From NCBI GenBank assembly GCA_034926675.1, contig JAYFQW010000002.1:1-64000 (forward strand): a stretch of DNA of 64,000 nucleotides, given 5' to 3'. The DNA is from Clostridia bacterium (GTDB taxonomy: Bacteria; Bacillota; DTU025). How positions within the stretch are numbered: the stretch's first letter is position 1; each line of letters opens with the position of its first letter. The position numbers and the translations under genes are program-made. This document shows, piece after piece, positions 9,452-18,102 of this stretch. The notes beneath the pieces were generated by a model. The model saw only the letters and a list, made by a program, of their open reading frames with translations. It ran no database searches and was not told the origin of the DNA.

Positions 9452-10471
9452 TCACCTCGCTCCGGACAGACGCTCATTCTTCGCGTGCTTGATCTTGTCA
9501 ATCAGCTCAGGCGCCACATCGAAGAGATCTCCTACGATGCCGTAATCGGCAACCTTGAAGATCTGGGCGTCTTTGTCTTTGTTGATCGCTACGATGGTTT
9601 CTGACGTTTGCATACCGGCAAGATGCTGTATGGCGCCGGATAGTCCGATCGCCACATAAAGGCGCGGCGACACCGTCTTGCCGCTCAGCCCTATCTGGTG
9701 CGGGTACCCGATCCATCCCAGGTCCACCGCGTCCCGCGTCGCGCCAACGGCCGCGCCGAGCAACCCGGCGAGCTCCTCCACCAGCTTGAAGCTGTCGCGG
9801 TTCTTCAGGCCCTTGCCGCCCGCCACGACAATCTCCGCGTCTTGCACGCTCACATCCTGCGATGTGTCGCGGACGAATTCCAAGAGACGCTCTCCAGCAA
9901 ACTGCGCATTATCGCATACAGCCGTTCTGACCACAATATCGCCGTGTCGCCCGAGATCCCGGGGAAGGGGCCTCGCCGATTTCGGCCTGACCGTCGCCAT
10001 CTGGGGTCTTGCAGAAGGCGTCTTGATTGTCGCCATGACATTTCCGCCTATGGCAGGCCTAGTTTGCAGGAGCAGTCTTTCCTTGTCGTCTATGTCAAGC
10101 CCAGTGCAGTCTGCCGTCAGCCCCGTGCCGAGTTTCGCGGCGACATGCGGCATCAGAGTCCTGCCGGCAGTGGTGGCAGCAGCCAGAACGATCTCTGGGC
10201 GAATCTGACCGATCAGAGCCGCCAGTTCGGCCGAGTAACGCCTGGGAATGAACCACTCGAGGCTGGGATCATCCACCAGATAGACGACGTCGGCGCCTCG
10301 TTCTACTATCTCACGCCCAGATGCCTCGAGGCGATGACCAATGACCACGCACGCGAGGCTGACTCCCAACTTGTCGGCGAGCGTCCGCCCCCTTGCCAGG
10401 AGTTCGTATGTCACAGAATGCACTGATTCGCCTCTTTGCTCACCTACGACTAACACACCTGAGTAATCCAC
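9452..10471 (-). CDS. etfA: Electron transfer flavoprotein alpha subunit
   Basis: Carries the FAD that exchanges electrons with the partner dehydrogenase. The diagnostic C-terminal FAD-binding segment is intact: SGKTVSPRLYVAIGLSGA, then AIQHLAGM, then IVAINKDKDAQIF, then ADYGIVGD. The N-terminal domain is Rossmann-like. GTG at 10471 lies 8 bases after AGAGG and gives a normal N-terminus (VDYSGVLVVGE); a TTG at 10498 is an alternative with a weak site. The gene is sandwiched between etfB and glcD with almost no gap, so the three products are expected to form one complex. No extra N-terminal ferredoxin domain is present. Confidence 0.93.
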   Translation of the reverse strand: MDYSGVLVVGEQRGESVHSVTYELLARGRTLADKLGVSLACVVIGHRLEASGREIVERGADVVYLVDDPSLEWFIPRRYSAELAALIGQIRPEIVLAAATTAGRTLMPHVAAKLGTGLTADCTGLDIDDKERLLLQTRPAIGGNVMATIKTPSARPQMATVRPKSARPLPRDLGRHGDIVVRTAVCDNAQFAGERLLEFVRDTSQDVSVQDAEIVVAGGKGLKNRDSFKLVEELAGLLGAAVGATRDAVDLGWIGYPHQIGLSGKTVSPRLYVAIGLSGAIQHLAGMQTSETIVAINKDKDAQIFKVADYGIVGDLFDVAPELIDKIKHAKNERLSGAR

Positions 10472-10501
10472 GGACTCACCCTCTTTCGGGAAACGCAAGG
10501 A

Positions 10502-11314
10502 CTAGATGACTTCTTTCTCTATCAGCAGATCGACAAGCAAGCCCACAGCGGCGCCTCCCGAGTCCTGCTGGCGAAGGACAGTATCACGCGTGAATTTCGG
10601 CCTGAAGACCTGTACTACGCGAGTGGGCGACCCCGAAAGGCCAACTATGTCTTGGGTCAACCCCAGATCATCAGGGGTCAGCAGCGGAATCGGAGCGGTC
10701 CTGGCGGCAAGCTTCCCTGAAAGCGTGGGAAAGCCGGGCTCGTTCATGTCCTTCACTACCGTGACGAGGGCAGGCAGCGGGATCCTAACACGCTCGAAGC
10801 CCTCTTCGACCACCCGTTCAACGACCGCATGGCCCTCCTTGACCCGAATCCCCCTCACATAGGTGGCAACCGCTATATCCAACATGGCAGAGATCATAGG
10901 ACCAACCTGCCCGGTTTCGCCGTCAGTCGCCCTCTCTCCGCAAAGGACGAGGTCGCTCGGGCCCAGCTTCCTGCCTGCCACGTGCTCTATCGCCAGCGCC
11001 AGCGCTCGCGCTGTGGCCAGGGTGTCGGATCCGGCGAATCCCCGGTGACACAGGAGATGCGCCTCATCGGCCCCCATGGCTATGGCCTCTCTGAGGGCCC
11101 GGGACGCCGGAGGAGGTCCCATGCTCAGAACCGTGATCTTTGAGCCATCGATCGACCTCTTCAACTCAAGCGCCGCCTCAAGGGCATTCTCGTCTAGCGG
11201 GTTGATGACGTTTTCATGATCGGTTCTTACCATGGTCCCGGTCTTCTCGTCCATCTTGACGTTGGAGGTGCCGGGCACCTGCTTAAGCAGTACGAATAGA
11301 TTCATATTGACCAC
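10502..11314 (-). CDS. etfB: Electron transfer flavoprotein beta subunit
   Basis: Partner of EtfA. The AMP/FAD-binding stretch near residues 125-140 reads GERATDGETGQVGP, the form found in Etfs from anaerobes that bind a second FAD and can bifurcate electrons with NAD and ferredoxin. N-terminus MNLFVLLKQVPG is typical. The start is GTG 11314 or ATG 11305; AGAGG lies between suboptimal and long distance from each. Together with GlcD this suggests NAD-dependent oxidation of lactate or a similar 2-hydroxyacid driven by reduced ferredoxin, a known mechanism in acetogens; the bifurcating role here is inference. Confidence 0.92.
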   Translation of the reverse strand: MVNMNLFVLLKQVPGTSNVKMDEKTGTMVRTDHENVINPLDENALEAALELKRSIDGSKITVLSMGPPPASRALREAIAMGADEAHLLCHRGFAGSDTLATARALALAIEHVAGRKLGPSDLVLCGERATDGETGQVGPMISAMLDIAVATYVRGIRVKEGHAVVERVVEEGFERVRIPLPALVTVVKDMNEPGFPTLSGKLAARTAPIPLLTPDDLGLTQDIVGLSGSPTRVVQVFRPKFTRDTVLRQQDSGGAAVGLLVDLLIEKEVI

Positions 11315-11338
11315 GCGCCTCTTCAGTGTTCTCCGTCA

Positions 11339-12139
11339 TCAGTGCTCGGAGCCGTGGACTGCTGTTTGCAGAGCATGCACAGCAGCCTCGAGATCCGGAC
11401 GTTGCCATACGTTCCTCCCGAAGACTATGCCGCGCGCGCCAAGGTTCGCTGAGCGTCTGGCGCCTTCAACTACACTGTCAAACTCGGGTCGAGTCTGTCC
11501 TCCAAGAACTGTGACCGGCACAGGCGACCAGCGTACGACCTCCGCGAACTCGTCGTCAGTCCCAACGAGCGGGGCCTTGAGAATGTCGGCGCCCAGTTCG
11601 ACGGCGATTCGCATCATGTGCCGTAGTACGTCTACGCTGGCCATCTCCTCCCGGGTGGAGGTCATGCCCCATAGGACCGTTTCAAGCATGACAGGCATGC
11701 CAAGCCTGTGCGCCTCCTGTATCGAGGCTGCAACGATCTCAAGATTGTAGGCATACAGATCCAGTTCGCGCTGGCCGAAGACCAGAACCATCTTTACGGC
11801 GTCCGCTCCAAGTCGAACAGCGTCCTCTACCTCAAGGATCTTCCGGTAGTCTTCTGTCTCCGCCTTCCGGCCGGGGACAGTGCTACCCATGAAGTAGTCA
11901 GCAGCCAGCACGACTCCAGGGGCGTTCCGGCGTTCCCAGAGCCCACATACCCGTTCGAACAGCCCTGGGTTGAGCAGCAGCGCATCTACTCCTGACTCGA
12001 TCAGTGCTTGAACCTTCTGCCGCGGATCCTCAAGCCCGCGCGGAACGCCCTCGATTCCGTGATCGACCGCGACTATGACCGATTTCCCTGTGACGGCGTT
12101 GAATAGCCTGCTCATGCGGATCTGGACTCCAGTATTCAT
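11339..12139 (-). CDS. Class I aldolase, DhnA/LsrF-type TIM barrel
   Basis: A Schiff-base aldolase of the COG1830 family (archaeal-type fructose-bisphosphate aldolase, LsrF, ADTH synthase). VAVDHG near residue 25 opens the barrel, GADAVKMVLVFG near 120 holds the expected Schiff-base lysine, and the phosphate-binding end reads GARGIVFGRNVWQ near 240. ATG at 12139 is preceded by GGAGAGGGGG; ATG 12160 and 12115 are possible. In an operon with an FGGY kinase and a sugar dehydrogenase, the simplest role is cleavage of a phosphorylated keto-sugar to C3/C2 pieces, the latter feeding the 2-hydroxyacid dehydrogenase or the aldehyde oxidoreductase. The substrate is unproven. Confidence 0.85.
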   Translation of the reverse strand: MNTGVQIRMSRLFNAVTGKSVIVAVDHGIEGVPRGLEDPRQKVQALIESGVDALLLNPGLFERVCGLWERRNAPGVVLAADYFMGSTVPGRKAETEDYRKILEVEDAVRLGADAVKMVLVFGQRELDLYAYNLEIVAASIQEAHRLGMPVMLETVLWGMTSTREEMASVDVLRHMMRIAVELGADILKAPLVGTDDEFAEVVRWSPVPVTVLGGQTRPEFDSVVEGARRSANLGARGIVFGRNVWQRPDLEAAVHALQTAVHGSEH

Positions 12140-12173
12140 CCGCCGGCGCCCCCTCTCCATATGTGCACAGCGT

Positions 12174-13163
12174 CTACCTGTCGGTCAGCAGAATGACCTT
12201 CAGAGTGCCGCCGGCCTTAATCGTATTGTAAGCATCATGTATTTCGGTGAGCGGAAAACGATGCGAGATCAAGCGCCGCACAGGCGCCTTGCCGTCTGCT
12301 ATCCACTCCGTGGATATGCGATACAGGTCCTTCTCTTCCTTGCCGCCCACCCCGATCCATTCGCTTCCGATTATCGATATCTCGTTGTAGTGAATCCAGT
12401 TGGGATCTATGGTGATGGCCTGCCCCGCACCGCCGCCGCCGAAGAGCACCACGCGGCCGCGTTCGCCGACAAGCGTCATGCATGATTCCATGACCTGGCT
12501 GATCCCAACAGTCGCCATGCATACGTTGGCTCTCCGACCACTGGTCCACTCGAGCACGGCTTCTTCCACTGATGCCGCATTCGGATCGATTGCTGCTTCA
12601 GCGCCGAACTCCAAGGCTAAGGCGCGTCTTTCGGGAATTGGCTCTACAGCCATGACATTGGCGCCCGATCGCGCGGCGGCTGCCGTGATTCCCAAACCCA
12701 TCGGACCCGCGCCCACAACTACAACTCGGTCGCCCGCGATAACGTTTGCGCGCTCCCTGACGGCGTGTATGCAGTCTGACAGGGGTTCCACGAACGTGCC
12801 CTCTTCATAGCTGACATTGTCGGGCAGACGATAGGAGTATTGCAGGTTGGATGCAGAGATCTTCGCATACTCGGCGTATCCGCCCTCTCCCTCAGCCACA
12901 ACGCGCCAACCGGCCTCAAACCGCTTGACCTTCGACCCCACGGCCACCACGTCGCCTGTCCATTCATGCCCCGGATTCACAGGGAAAGGAATCGGCTTGT
13001 AGTTTGGCACAGAGAACTTCCGCATCTCTGTTGGGCATATCCCGCAAGCACGCACCCGGACCAGTGCCTCATCGGGTTCGATGGTCGGAACGGGTGACTC
13101 AACTATGCGAAGATCTCCGATTCCGAACAGTTTCGCTTCCTTCATCGTTGATGGCAAACTCAC
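12174..13163 (-). CDS. Zinc-dependent sugar/polyol dehydrogenase (MDR superfamily)
   Basis: Medium-chain NAD(P)-dependent alcohol dehydrogenase. The catalytic zinc site is present (ACGICPTE near residue 42, PGHEWTG near 65) and the Rossmann motif reads VVVGAGPMGLG near 148. The four-cysteine structural-zinc lobe is absent: after WRVVAEGEGG the chain goes straight to YAEYAKIS. The protein is therefore short (329 residues). GTG at 13163 has GGAGGG ten bases upstream. Located between kinase and aldolase genes, it probably oxidises the free sugar alcohol or aldose of this pathway; 2-keto versus lactone product cannot be told. Confidence 0.88.
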   Translation of the reverse strand: MSLPSTMKEAKLFGIGDLRIVESPVPTIEPDEALVRVRACGICPTEMRKFSVPNYKPIPFPVNPGHEWTGDVVAVGSKVKRFEAGWRVVAEGEGGYAEYAKISASNLQYSYRLPDNVSYEEGTFVEPLSDCIHAVRERANVIAGDRVVVVGAGPMGLGITAAAARSGANVMAVEPIPERRALALEFGAEAAIDPNAASVEEAVLEWTSGRRANVCMATVGISQVMESCMTLVGERGRVVLFGGGGAGQAITIDPNWIHYNEISIIGSEWIGVGGKEEKDLYRISTEWIADGKAPVRRLISHRFPLTEIHDAYNTIKAGGTLKVILLTDR

Positions 13164-13203
13164 GTCCAGAACACCCTCCTAGCAGCATCTGTTATTACTT
13201 AAC

Positions 13204-14709
13204 CTACTGTTTTGGCGTCTGTGCATTCCCCGCGAGCAGACTTACATATCTCATGAAGCGGTCATAGTGATGATCGTACGCGTTCGCATAGTCCTCACGC
13301 ACACTCACGATGCTCCGAAAACCGACCCATCTCTCCCGGAGATCGCGAGCGTCAACAATGCCCACAGCCCGCCCGGCCAGAAATGCCGAGCCTATGGGGG
13401 CTCTCACCGAGCCCGAAGTGAGCCTCTGGGCATGGCGGCACACATCTGTGACGATCTGCGTCCAAAGCTCGCTCTGGCTTCCGCCGCCCGCCGCCCTTAT
13501 CTCGTATTTGTTGAGAAGCCCTTCGCGGGATAGCTCGGCCAAAGACGATCGAAGCGCGAACGCCACTCCCTCAAGGGCTGCGCGGTACACGTGACCAAGG
13601 GAGTGGCCCTGGTTGAGCCCCAGCAGAGCCCCTGACATGTCCGGACGGACCTCGGGGCTTCTCTGCCCGGTGAGGTAGGGGATGAACACCAGTCCATCGC
13701 TGCCCGCAGGCGCGCGGATCGCCTCACCCTCCAGGGTAGCGTGGTCCGGCGTAGATCCGTCCCACGCCAGCACTCCGCGGATCCATTCGATCAAGGCGGA
13801 CCCCGTCCCGAGCACGCTGCTTACCAGGTAACTCCCTGGCAAGAGGCCCGGAGTGAGGATGAACCCAGGGTGAACCCACATCTTCGACACAGGAGACATA
13901 GTTGCCAGAGTGGAGCCGTAGAGCAACGCGAGTGATCCTTCATCTATTACGCCTGTGCCGACCATTTCGGCCGCGGCATCGCCCGTGCCCGCAATGACCG
14001 GTGTTCCTTCCGGCAGGCCCGTCTCGCGGGCCGCCTCGCTGTGTATAGTGCCTACTACATCGGTTGCCCACCTAAGAGGAGGGAGGATGGAGGGATCGAT
14101 GCCCATCCTATTGAGGGCATCGATATCCCATCTGCAATCACTGAGTTGGTATCCATAGCCGCCATCGCCGGCGCAGAAATGGTCCCAGCACGCTTCCCCG
14201 GTCAAACGCCATACAACGTAACTCGTCGTACCGAGGACCCATTGCGTATTCTCATACACCTCAGGTTCGTGCCGTTTCAGCCATAACAGCTTGGGAGCAA
14301 TACACTGTGTGGAGAGAACATTTCCACTGCGCGCCACAATCTCATGTTCGCCGACGTCGGACACGATCTCGTCGATTTCTGCAAGTGCGCGACGGTCGAT
14401 GCTGTATAGAATGCCTCGACGAAGCGGCCTTCCATCATGGCCTACCGGCACCAGCGTAGGGCATGTGCCGCTCACTCCGATGCTTGCTACTTTCGAGCCT
14501 GCCGGCGCCTGCGACATGAGAGCGCGCGCGATCTCAACGAAGTCTCCCCACCATACTTGGTCAGCGTCTTGCTCCGCCCACGCGGGGTTTGGTCTGGCGA
14601 CCGCGTGAGGTACAGTGTGTGATGCGATTATCTGCCCCGACTTGTCGACCAGAACGCCTTTAGTCGACGATGTGCCTATGTCTACCCCGACCAGAAGCAC
14701 GTCTTCCAT
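13204..14709 (-). CDS. FGGY-family carbohydrate kinase (xylulokinase-like)
   Basis: Phosphorylates a pentulose, hexulose or polyol with ATP. The N-terminal phosphate loop LLVGVDIGTSSTKGV, GVSGTCPTLVPV near residue 80, the second-domain GTGDAAAEM near 235, and the adenosine motif AAGGGSQSELWTQI near 400 are all present. Length is normal for the family. A GGAGG sits directly before ATG 14709, which is too close; it is correctly spaced for GTG 14700, so the true start may be three codons inside. Neighbours are a glycosidase upstream and a dehydrogenase and aldolase downstream. Substrate assignment needs biochemistry or phylogeny. Confidence 0.9.
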   Translation of the reverse strand: MEDVLLVGVDIGTSSTKGVLVDKSGQIIASHTVPHAVARPNPAWAEQDADQVWWGDFVEIARALMSQAPAGSKVASIGVSGTCPTLVPVGHDGRPLRRGILYSIDRRALAEIDEIVSDVGEHEIVARSGNVLSTQCIAPKLLWLKRHEPEVYENTQWVLGTTSYVVWRLTGEACWDHFCAGDGGYGYQLSDCRWDIDALNRMGIDPSILPPLRWATDVVGTIHSEAARETGLPEGTPVIAGTGDAAAEMVGTGVIDEGSLALLYGSTLATMSPVSKMWVHPGFILTPGLLPGSYLVSSVLGTGSALIEWIRGVLAWDGSTPDHATLEGEAIRAPAGSDGLVFIPYLTGQRSPEVRPDMSGALLGLNQGHSLGHVYRAALEGVAFALRSSLAELSREGLLNKYEIRAAGGGSQSELWTQIVTDVCRHAQRLTSGSVRAPIGSAFLAGRAVGIVDARDLRERWVGFRSIVSVREDYANAYDHHYDRFMRYVSLLAGNAQTPKQ

Positions 14710-14731
14710 CCTCCAAACCAGATAGTGTCGC

Positions 14732-15925
14732 CTAGTCGGCGTGCGCCGGTATGGCCGGCTCGGCGAACCTATCACGCAGCAGCCCGACATCGCCAGCCAC
14801 CGGAGTCCCCCATTTCACCCCGGTGTAGGCGCCCGGCTGCAGACCGAATATCGTTCCGTATTGGAATATGGCGACTCCCGGAGCGCCTGCCTCGCGGGCC
14901 ATGTCAACGAGTTCCGCCACATACTTCATATCCGGAGCTCCCGGCAGGAAGTTGCAGTTCTCACCTGCCAACGGATGCGGCACGCCAAGTGCGGATATGC
15001 CTGGATACAGCTTGGTTCCTTCGCGCATGGCGCTCTGGAGTCTGCCAACGGTCTGTTTGTAGTACTCAGGCGAGTACCAGTAGACCATGGGGCATACGAA
15101 GTCCAAGAACTTCGAGAACCCTATCCAGTCGCAGTACACCTGGCTCGGGGCCGTCCTCGGATTCGGGAACACCGCCGCCGACAGTTTGGCCTTGGGCGAA
15201 TGGCCTTTGACGATGCCATGAATGTATTCCACTGTGTCGTGCACGTTCTGGTTGTAGTAGTTGATCACTGCGCCAGCCCTGTCGAGGGCTGCCCCAAGAT
15301 CTTCGTAGTTGAGCGAGTCGAAACCCTTGGCCGTGAGCAGGTCCACTACCTGATCGAGGGTGAAGCCGTAGCGCTCCCTGATGTTCTTCTGGCAGTTGTC
15401 GCAGAAACAAGCCGAACGCGGATAGCGGATGAAGTCGAGATTGATTCCGTCCACCGGGTACTTCTCAAGGACCTCTTTAACCAGCGAACCAAGGTATTCG
15501 CGGTACCCTACGTGGCTTGCGCACACGAATTCGCTGCGTTTGCCCAATCTATCCACAACGGCCCATTCAGGATGCTCAGCCAGCGGGGGTTTCTTGCCCT
15601 TTACGGCTTCCGCCTCTATGTCACCCTCGGTGAACACGGAGAAGTAGGCATGAACCTCAATCCCGGCCTCATGCGCCATCCTGACTACGTCTCCGAAGCT
15701 GTCGTATTCGTAGCAGTGCTCATGGCTCAAACCTATCTCGCTCGGATACCACAGAGCCGGCGCTGCGTCGGCCATGCGCGCCTTTACAAGCCAGAGGAGC
15801 ATGTTAGCTCCGAGGCTCTTTGCATTGTCAACGATCTGCTTTACGTCTTCGGGGCCATAGTGCCCGCTCAGAATCCCATCCTGCTGCGATTCCACCCAGA
15901 GAGCGCGTCCTTCTCTGATTGCCAT
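14732..15925 (-). CDS. Putative glycoside hydrolase, GHL10/YngK-like TIM barrel
   Basis: Resembles the glycosyl-hydrolase-like 10 family: a barrel beginning ALWVESQQ, with VHAYFSVFTEG near residue 108, the DGINLDFIRYP core motif near 175 (Asp/Asp likely catalytic or substrate-binding) and FVCPMVYWYSPEY near 285. A CFCDNC cysteine cluster follows the core motif. There is no signal peptide with the ATG at 15925 (site GGGG upstream), so the enzyme is probably cytoplasmic and acts on imported oligosaccharides. It directly precedes the kinase gene. Family membership is from motif recall; the substrate is unknown. Confidence 0.75.
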   Translation of the reverse strand: MAIREGRALWVESQQDGILSGHYGPEDVKQIVDNAKSLGANMLLWLVKARMADAAPALWYPSEIGLSHEHCYEYDSFGDVVRMAHEAGIEVHAYFSVFTEGDIEAEAVKGKKPPLAEHPEWAVVDRLGKRSEFVCASHVGYREYLGSLVKEVLEKYPVDGINLDFIRYPRSACFCDNCQKNIRERYGFTLDQVVDLLTAKGFDSLNYEDLGAALDRAGAVINYYNQNVHDTVEYIHGIVKGHSPKAKLSAAVFPNPRTAPSQVYCDWIGFSKFLDFVCPMVYWYSPEYYKQTVGRLQSAMREGTKLYPGISALGVPHPLAGENCNFLPGAPDMKYVAELVDMAREAGAPGVAIFQYGTIFGLQPGAYTGVKWGTPVAGDVGLLRDRFAEPAIPAHAD

Positions 15926-16054
15926 TTCGTTGCCATCCCCTTCCACAGTAGTCTGGTGCACTGCGCATCCGCATAATCTTCTGCGACGTTTTCCGTCTTG
16001 GTCGCTCACCCCTTTGCGGCTCTACCTGAACGTCTTGGAGCACCCTCAATCCGC

Positions 16055-16786
16055 CTAGAGCGATCTAATGATATGGAAGCTGATCACGTCACTCCGGTGG
16101 AACGTCCTGGAGTACCACATAGGACACCCTTCAGGAGTGTAGTGGGTATGCTCAAGGAGCATCAGTAGATGCCCCACAGGGACTCCGAGTTTCTCGCTGA
16201 CTATGGCATCAGCGGTGTATGGGTACAAGTAGGCCAACGCCTGGCGTATCTGGCCGTGCCTCTCCGACAAGTAGTTCAGCAGTGACTCGCCGATGCTGTC
16301 CTCATCCTGTTCGGTGATGTACTTGGCGGGTATGAAGTTGATGTCGTAACAGAAACGAATTCCATTGGCAGTACGGACGCGCTCAATGACGGAAACTTGG
16401 TCTCCAATGGCAATGCCAAGTCTCTGGGCTATCAGGCTGTTTGCGGTCTCGCACCGCCAATCCCGAAACGCCGTCCCCGGCGTCATGCCGGCGCCCTGTA
16501 CAATCTGAGTAACCGAGTTCAGCCTCTCGAGCCCAGCGTCCAGCTTGAGCCGGTTGGCCAGAACAATAGTGCCCACTCTACGCCGTCTCACAATGTAGCC
16601 TTCGGATTCCAAGCGCTGAAGCGCCTCTCGAAGAGCAGTCCGACTCACTGCGAGTTGCTCGGCCAGGACTGTTTCCGGAGGGAGTTTCCCGCCGACGATA
16701 TCGCCTTCGGCGATGTACTCCATTATCCGCTCGTATGCGCGCGATGGGACCGATTGCCCACTTCCGACTGGCTCTAGAGTTCTCAC
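16055..16786 (-). CDS. GntR-family regulator with UTRA ligand domain (HutC/FarR type)
   Basis: N-terminal winged helix (about residues 12-75; PPETVLAEQLAVSRTALREAL) followed by a UTRA sensor domain (about 95-240) of the chorismate-lyase fold that binds sugar phosphates or similar effectors. GTG at 16786 follows AAAGGGTGG with good spacing; the frame stays open upstream but that part has no homology and contains the promoter. A 16-bp perfect palindrome overlaps the likely -10 box, so autoregulation is probable. As first gene before the glycosidase-kinase-dehydrogenase-aldolase series it is the likely controller of the 0.8-16 kb catabolic block. Confidence 0.9.
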   Translation of the reverse strand: MRTLEPVGSGQSVPSRAYERIMEYIAEGDIVGGKLPPETVLAEQLAVSRTALREALQRLESEGYIVRRRRVGTIVLANRLKLDAGLERLNSVTQIVQGAGMTPGTAFRDWRCETANSLIAQRLGIAIGDQVSVIERVRTANGIRFCYDINFIPAKYITEQDEDSIGESLLNYLSERHGQIRQALAYLYPYTADAIVSEKLGVPVGHLLMLLEHTHYTPEGCPMWYSRTFHRSDVISFHIIRSL

Positions 16787-16811
16787 CTTAGACCACCCTT
16801 TCACTTTTGGA

Positions 16812-16853
16812 GCGAAAGGTATTACGTAATACCATTTCGCTCTGTAATGACAA
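16812..16853 (-). promoter_or_regulatory. Promoter and palindromic operator of the GntR/UTRA gene
   Basis: Perfect palindrome GGTATTACGTAATACC at 16818-16833, flanked by GCGAAA (16812-16817) and TTTCGC (16835-16840), giving almost 30 bp of dyad symmetry. On the minus strand a -35 TTGTCA (16848-16853) is 16 bp from -10 TATTAC (16826-16831), which lies inside the palindrome. A repressor bound here would block the promoter. GntR/UTRA proteins commonly bind such dyads at their own promoters. Confidence 0.65.
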
Positions 16854-16962
16854 TATCCTGCTGACCACGAATATTTTCTGCGGACATGCGATTTTGCAGC
16901 CATTTCCACTCCTGACGCCCCTCACTGAGTCCTCGGTGTGGAGATCCAGGAACTGCACGATG

Positions 16963-17061
16963 TCCTCACGGAGAACGATATTGACACACCGAATCGGTGT
17001 GATTGTACTCGACATCTCGGCATCTTTCTACTCAGAGACAATCAAAGGCATCAAGAATTAA
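16963..17061 (+). pseudogene. Remnant of a LacI-family regulator gene
   Basis: A short plus-strand frame ends in RIGVIVLDISASFYSETIKG, which matches the hinge-to-sensor junction of LacI-family repressors (usual form IGVIVPDISNPFYSEI), then stops after GIKN. No helix-turn-helix domain precedes it in a clean frame and no sensor domain follows. The 17-bp palindrome CACACCGAATCGGTGTG at 16985-17001 is inside this remnant. Only about 30 codons can be supported. Confidence 0.45.
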
Positions 17062-17853
17062 GCTAGAGCCGCATCATCTCCGCGGAGACGAAAACGATAT
17101 CAAAGGGAGGAATGACAGGGATGTCATAGGAGTGAATCCCCCTGCGATCTGTTGGTGGTGGGGCTTCGACCCTGATGGGATCAGGAAGAACGAGTGCGCA
17201 ATGTCTCGAAGAGCGTGTACGCTGGCGCTGAGCACTTCCGAATAACCGAAAGCCCCTGCGGAGGCCCTTGCTCTAGCGCCCAGTAGTCCTAGACGCTGCT
17301 GGGTCCGGAAGGACTGCCCTGGGAGCAACCTAGGGAATTCCCGGCGGTTTCCTGGCGGACCTGCGAGAACACCCACAGGCTGCCGCTATCCTACCATACT
17401 CCCATCAGACGCCAACGACAACGGCGGACGCAATCGCCTTCGCCATGCCTTTCAGCGCCCTCGCCCTGGTGTCCCCGGACCTATCCTTGTTCACAAGATC
17501 GTCCCTCATCGCTCCAGCAGCAAGCATCTGGGCAGCAAGGAGTCGCCTAGGCATGCAGAATCCCCGATCTGCTGTGTCAGAGGCCTACACTACCCGTTTG
17601 CCAAACAGCGCAAGCGATAATGCGGTCAGCTTGAGAACCTGTATAGCGAAAGGCACTTCCATGATGGTTGCCGTAGGAGCACATTCTGCGTCGGTCGGAT
17701 TGCTCCTGCCGGGCGCCTCGCGGGGAGCTGAATGCGGCCAAAGCCAGTATTCAGCTCCCTCATCCACGCCGCTCCCTGAGTTTGGGGCCTCCGAGCTCAC
17801 TCTCTGCGGTTCGAGGCGGTAGTTTTGTGCGTACCGTGAGTACTGTACGTACT
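17062..17853. other. Non-coding or decayed DNA, no intact gene
   Basis: No frame here has a plausible start, ribosome site and family motif. Minus-strand pieces around 17410-17560 (a run ending LKGMAKAIASAVVVGV) look like degraded coding DNA but cannot be assigned. The stretch separates the catabolic block from repeat element A and lies in the same decayed region as the GNAT, ABC-ATPase and DUF1232 fragments. Confidence 0.5.
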
Positions 17854-18102
17854 GTACGGAATCCGTACTGGTTCGCCGCGCAACCTGTACGGATTCCGTA
17901 CAGCGCTTGGTCTAGTCCGCCGCCAGCGGGACCCAAGAGTGCTCGTTTCATCCCAAATTCTGTAATTCATGCCTCCTGCTGTTGGTATTTGGTGCTCTTA
18001 TTGGTGGAATAGTTCGCGCTTCGAAGGCCATCCGCCGGTTTCGCCTTTGGCGTTGTACGAAATCCGTACAGGTACTCAGCGTTCCCGGTACGAAATCCGT
18101 AC
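17854..18102. repeat. Four-palindrome intergenic element, copy A
   Basis: Contains four 15-bp palindromes: GTACGGAATCCGTAC at 17854-17868, GTACGGATTCCGTAC at 17887-17901, GTACGAAATCCGTAC at 18055-18069 and again at 18088-18102. Within each pair the start-to-start distance is exactly 33 bp. The first pair can also fold as one hairpin with 20-bp arms (17854-17873 and 17882-17901, one mismatch) and an 8-base loop. About 45 bp before the third palindrome are similar to copy B at 56673-56920 (TCCGCCGGTTT, then GCCTT, then GCGTTGTACG). Additional GTAC-rich sequence lies just upstream (17831-17853). No protein-coding gene is convincing here, although on the minus strand each pair reads YGFRT-like repeats. 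Confidence 0.85.

Noticed and set aside
14741-15976. 411-codon plus-strand frame opposite the GHL10-like gene
   Set aside because: Antisense shadow of a gene with clear TIM-barrel motifs; its His/Arg/Val-rich sequence matches no family.
16985-17001. 17-bp perfect palindrome CACACCGAATCGGTGTG between TTGACA and TGTACT, looking like a repressed promoter
   Set aside because: It coincides with codons of a LacI-family remnant (THRIGVIV) and no gene follows on the plus strand, so the symmetry is probably accidental.
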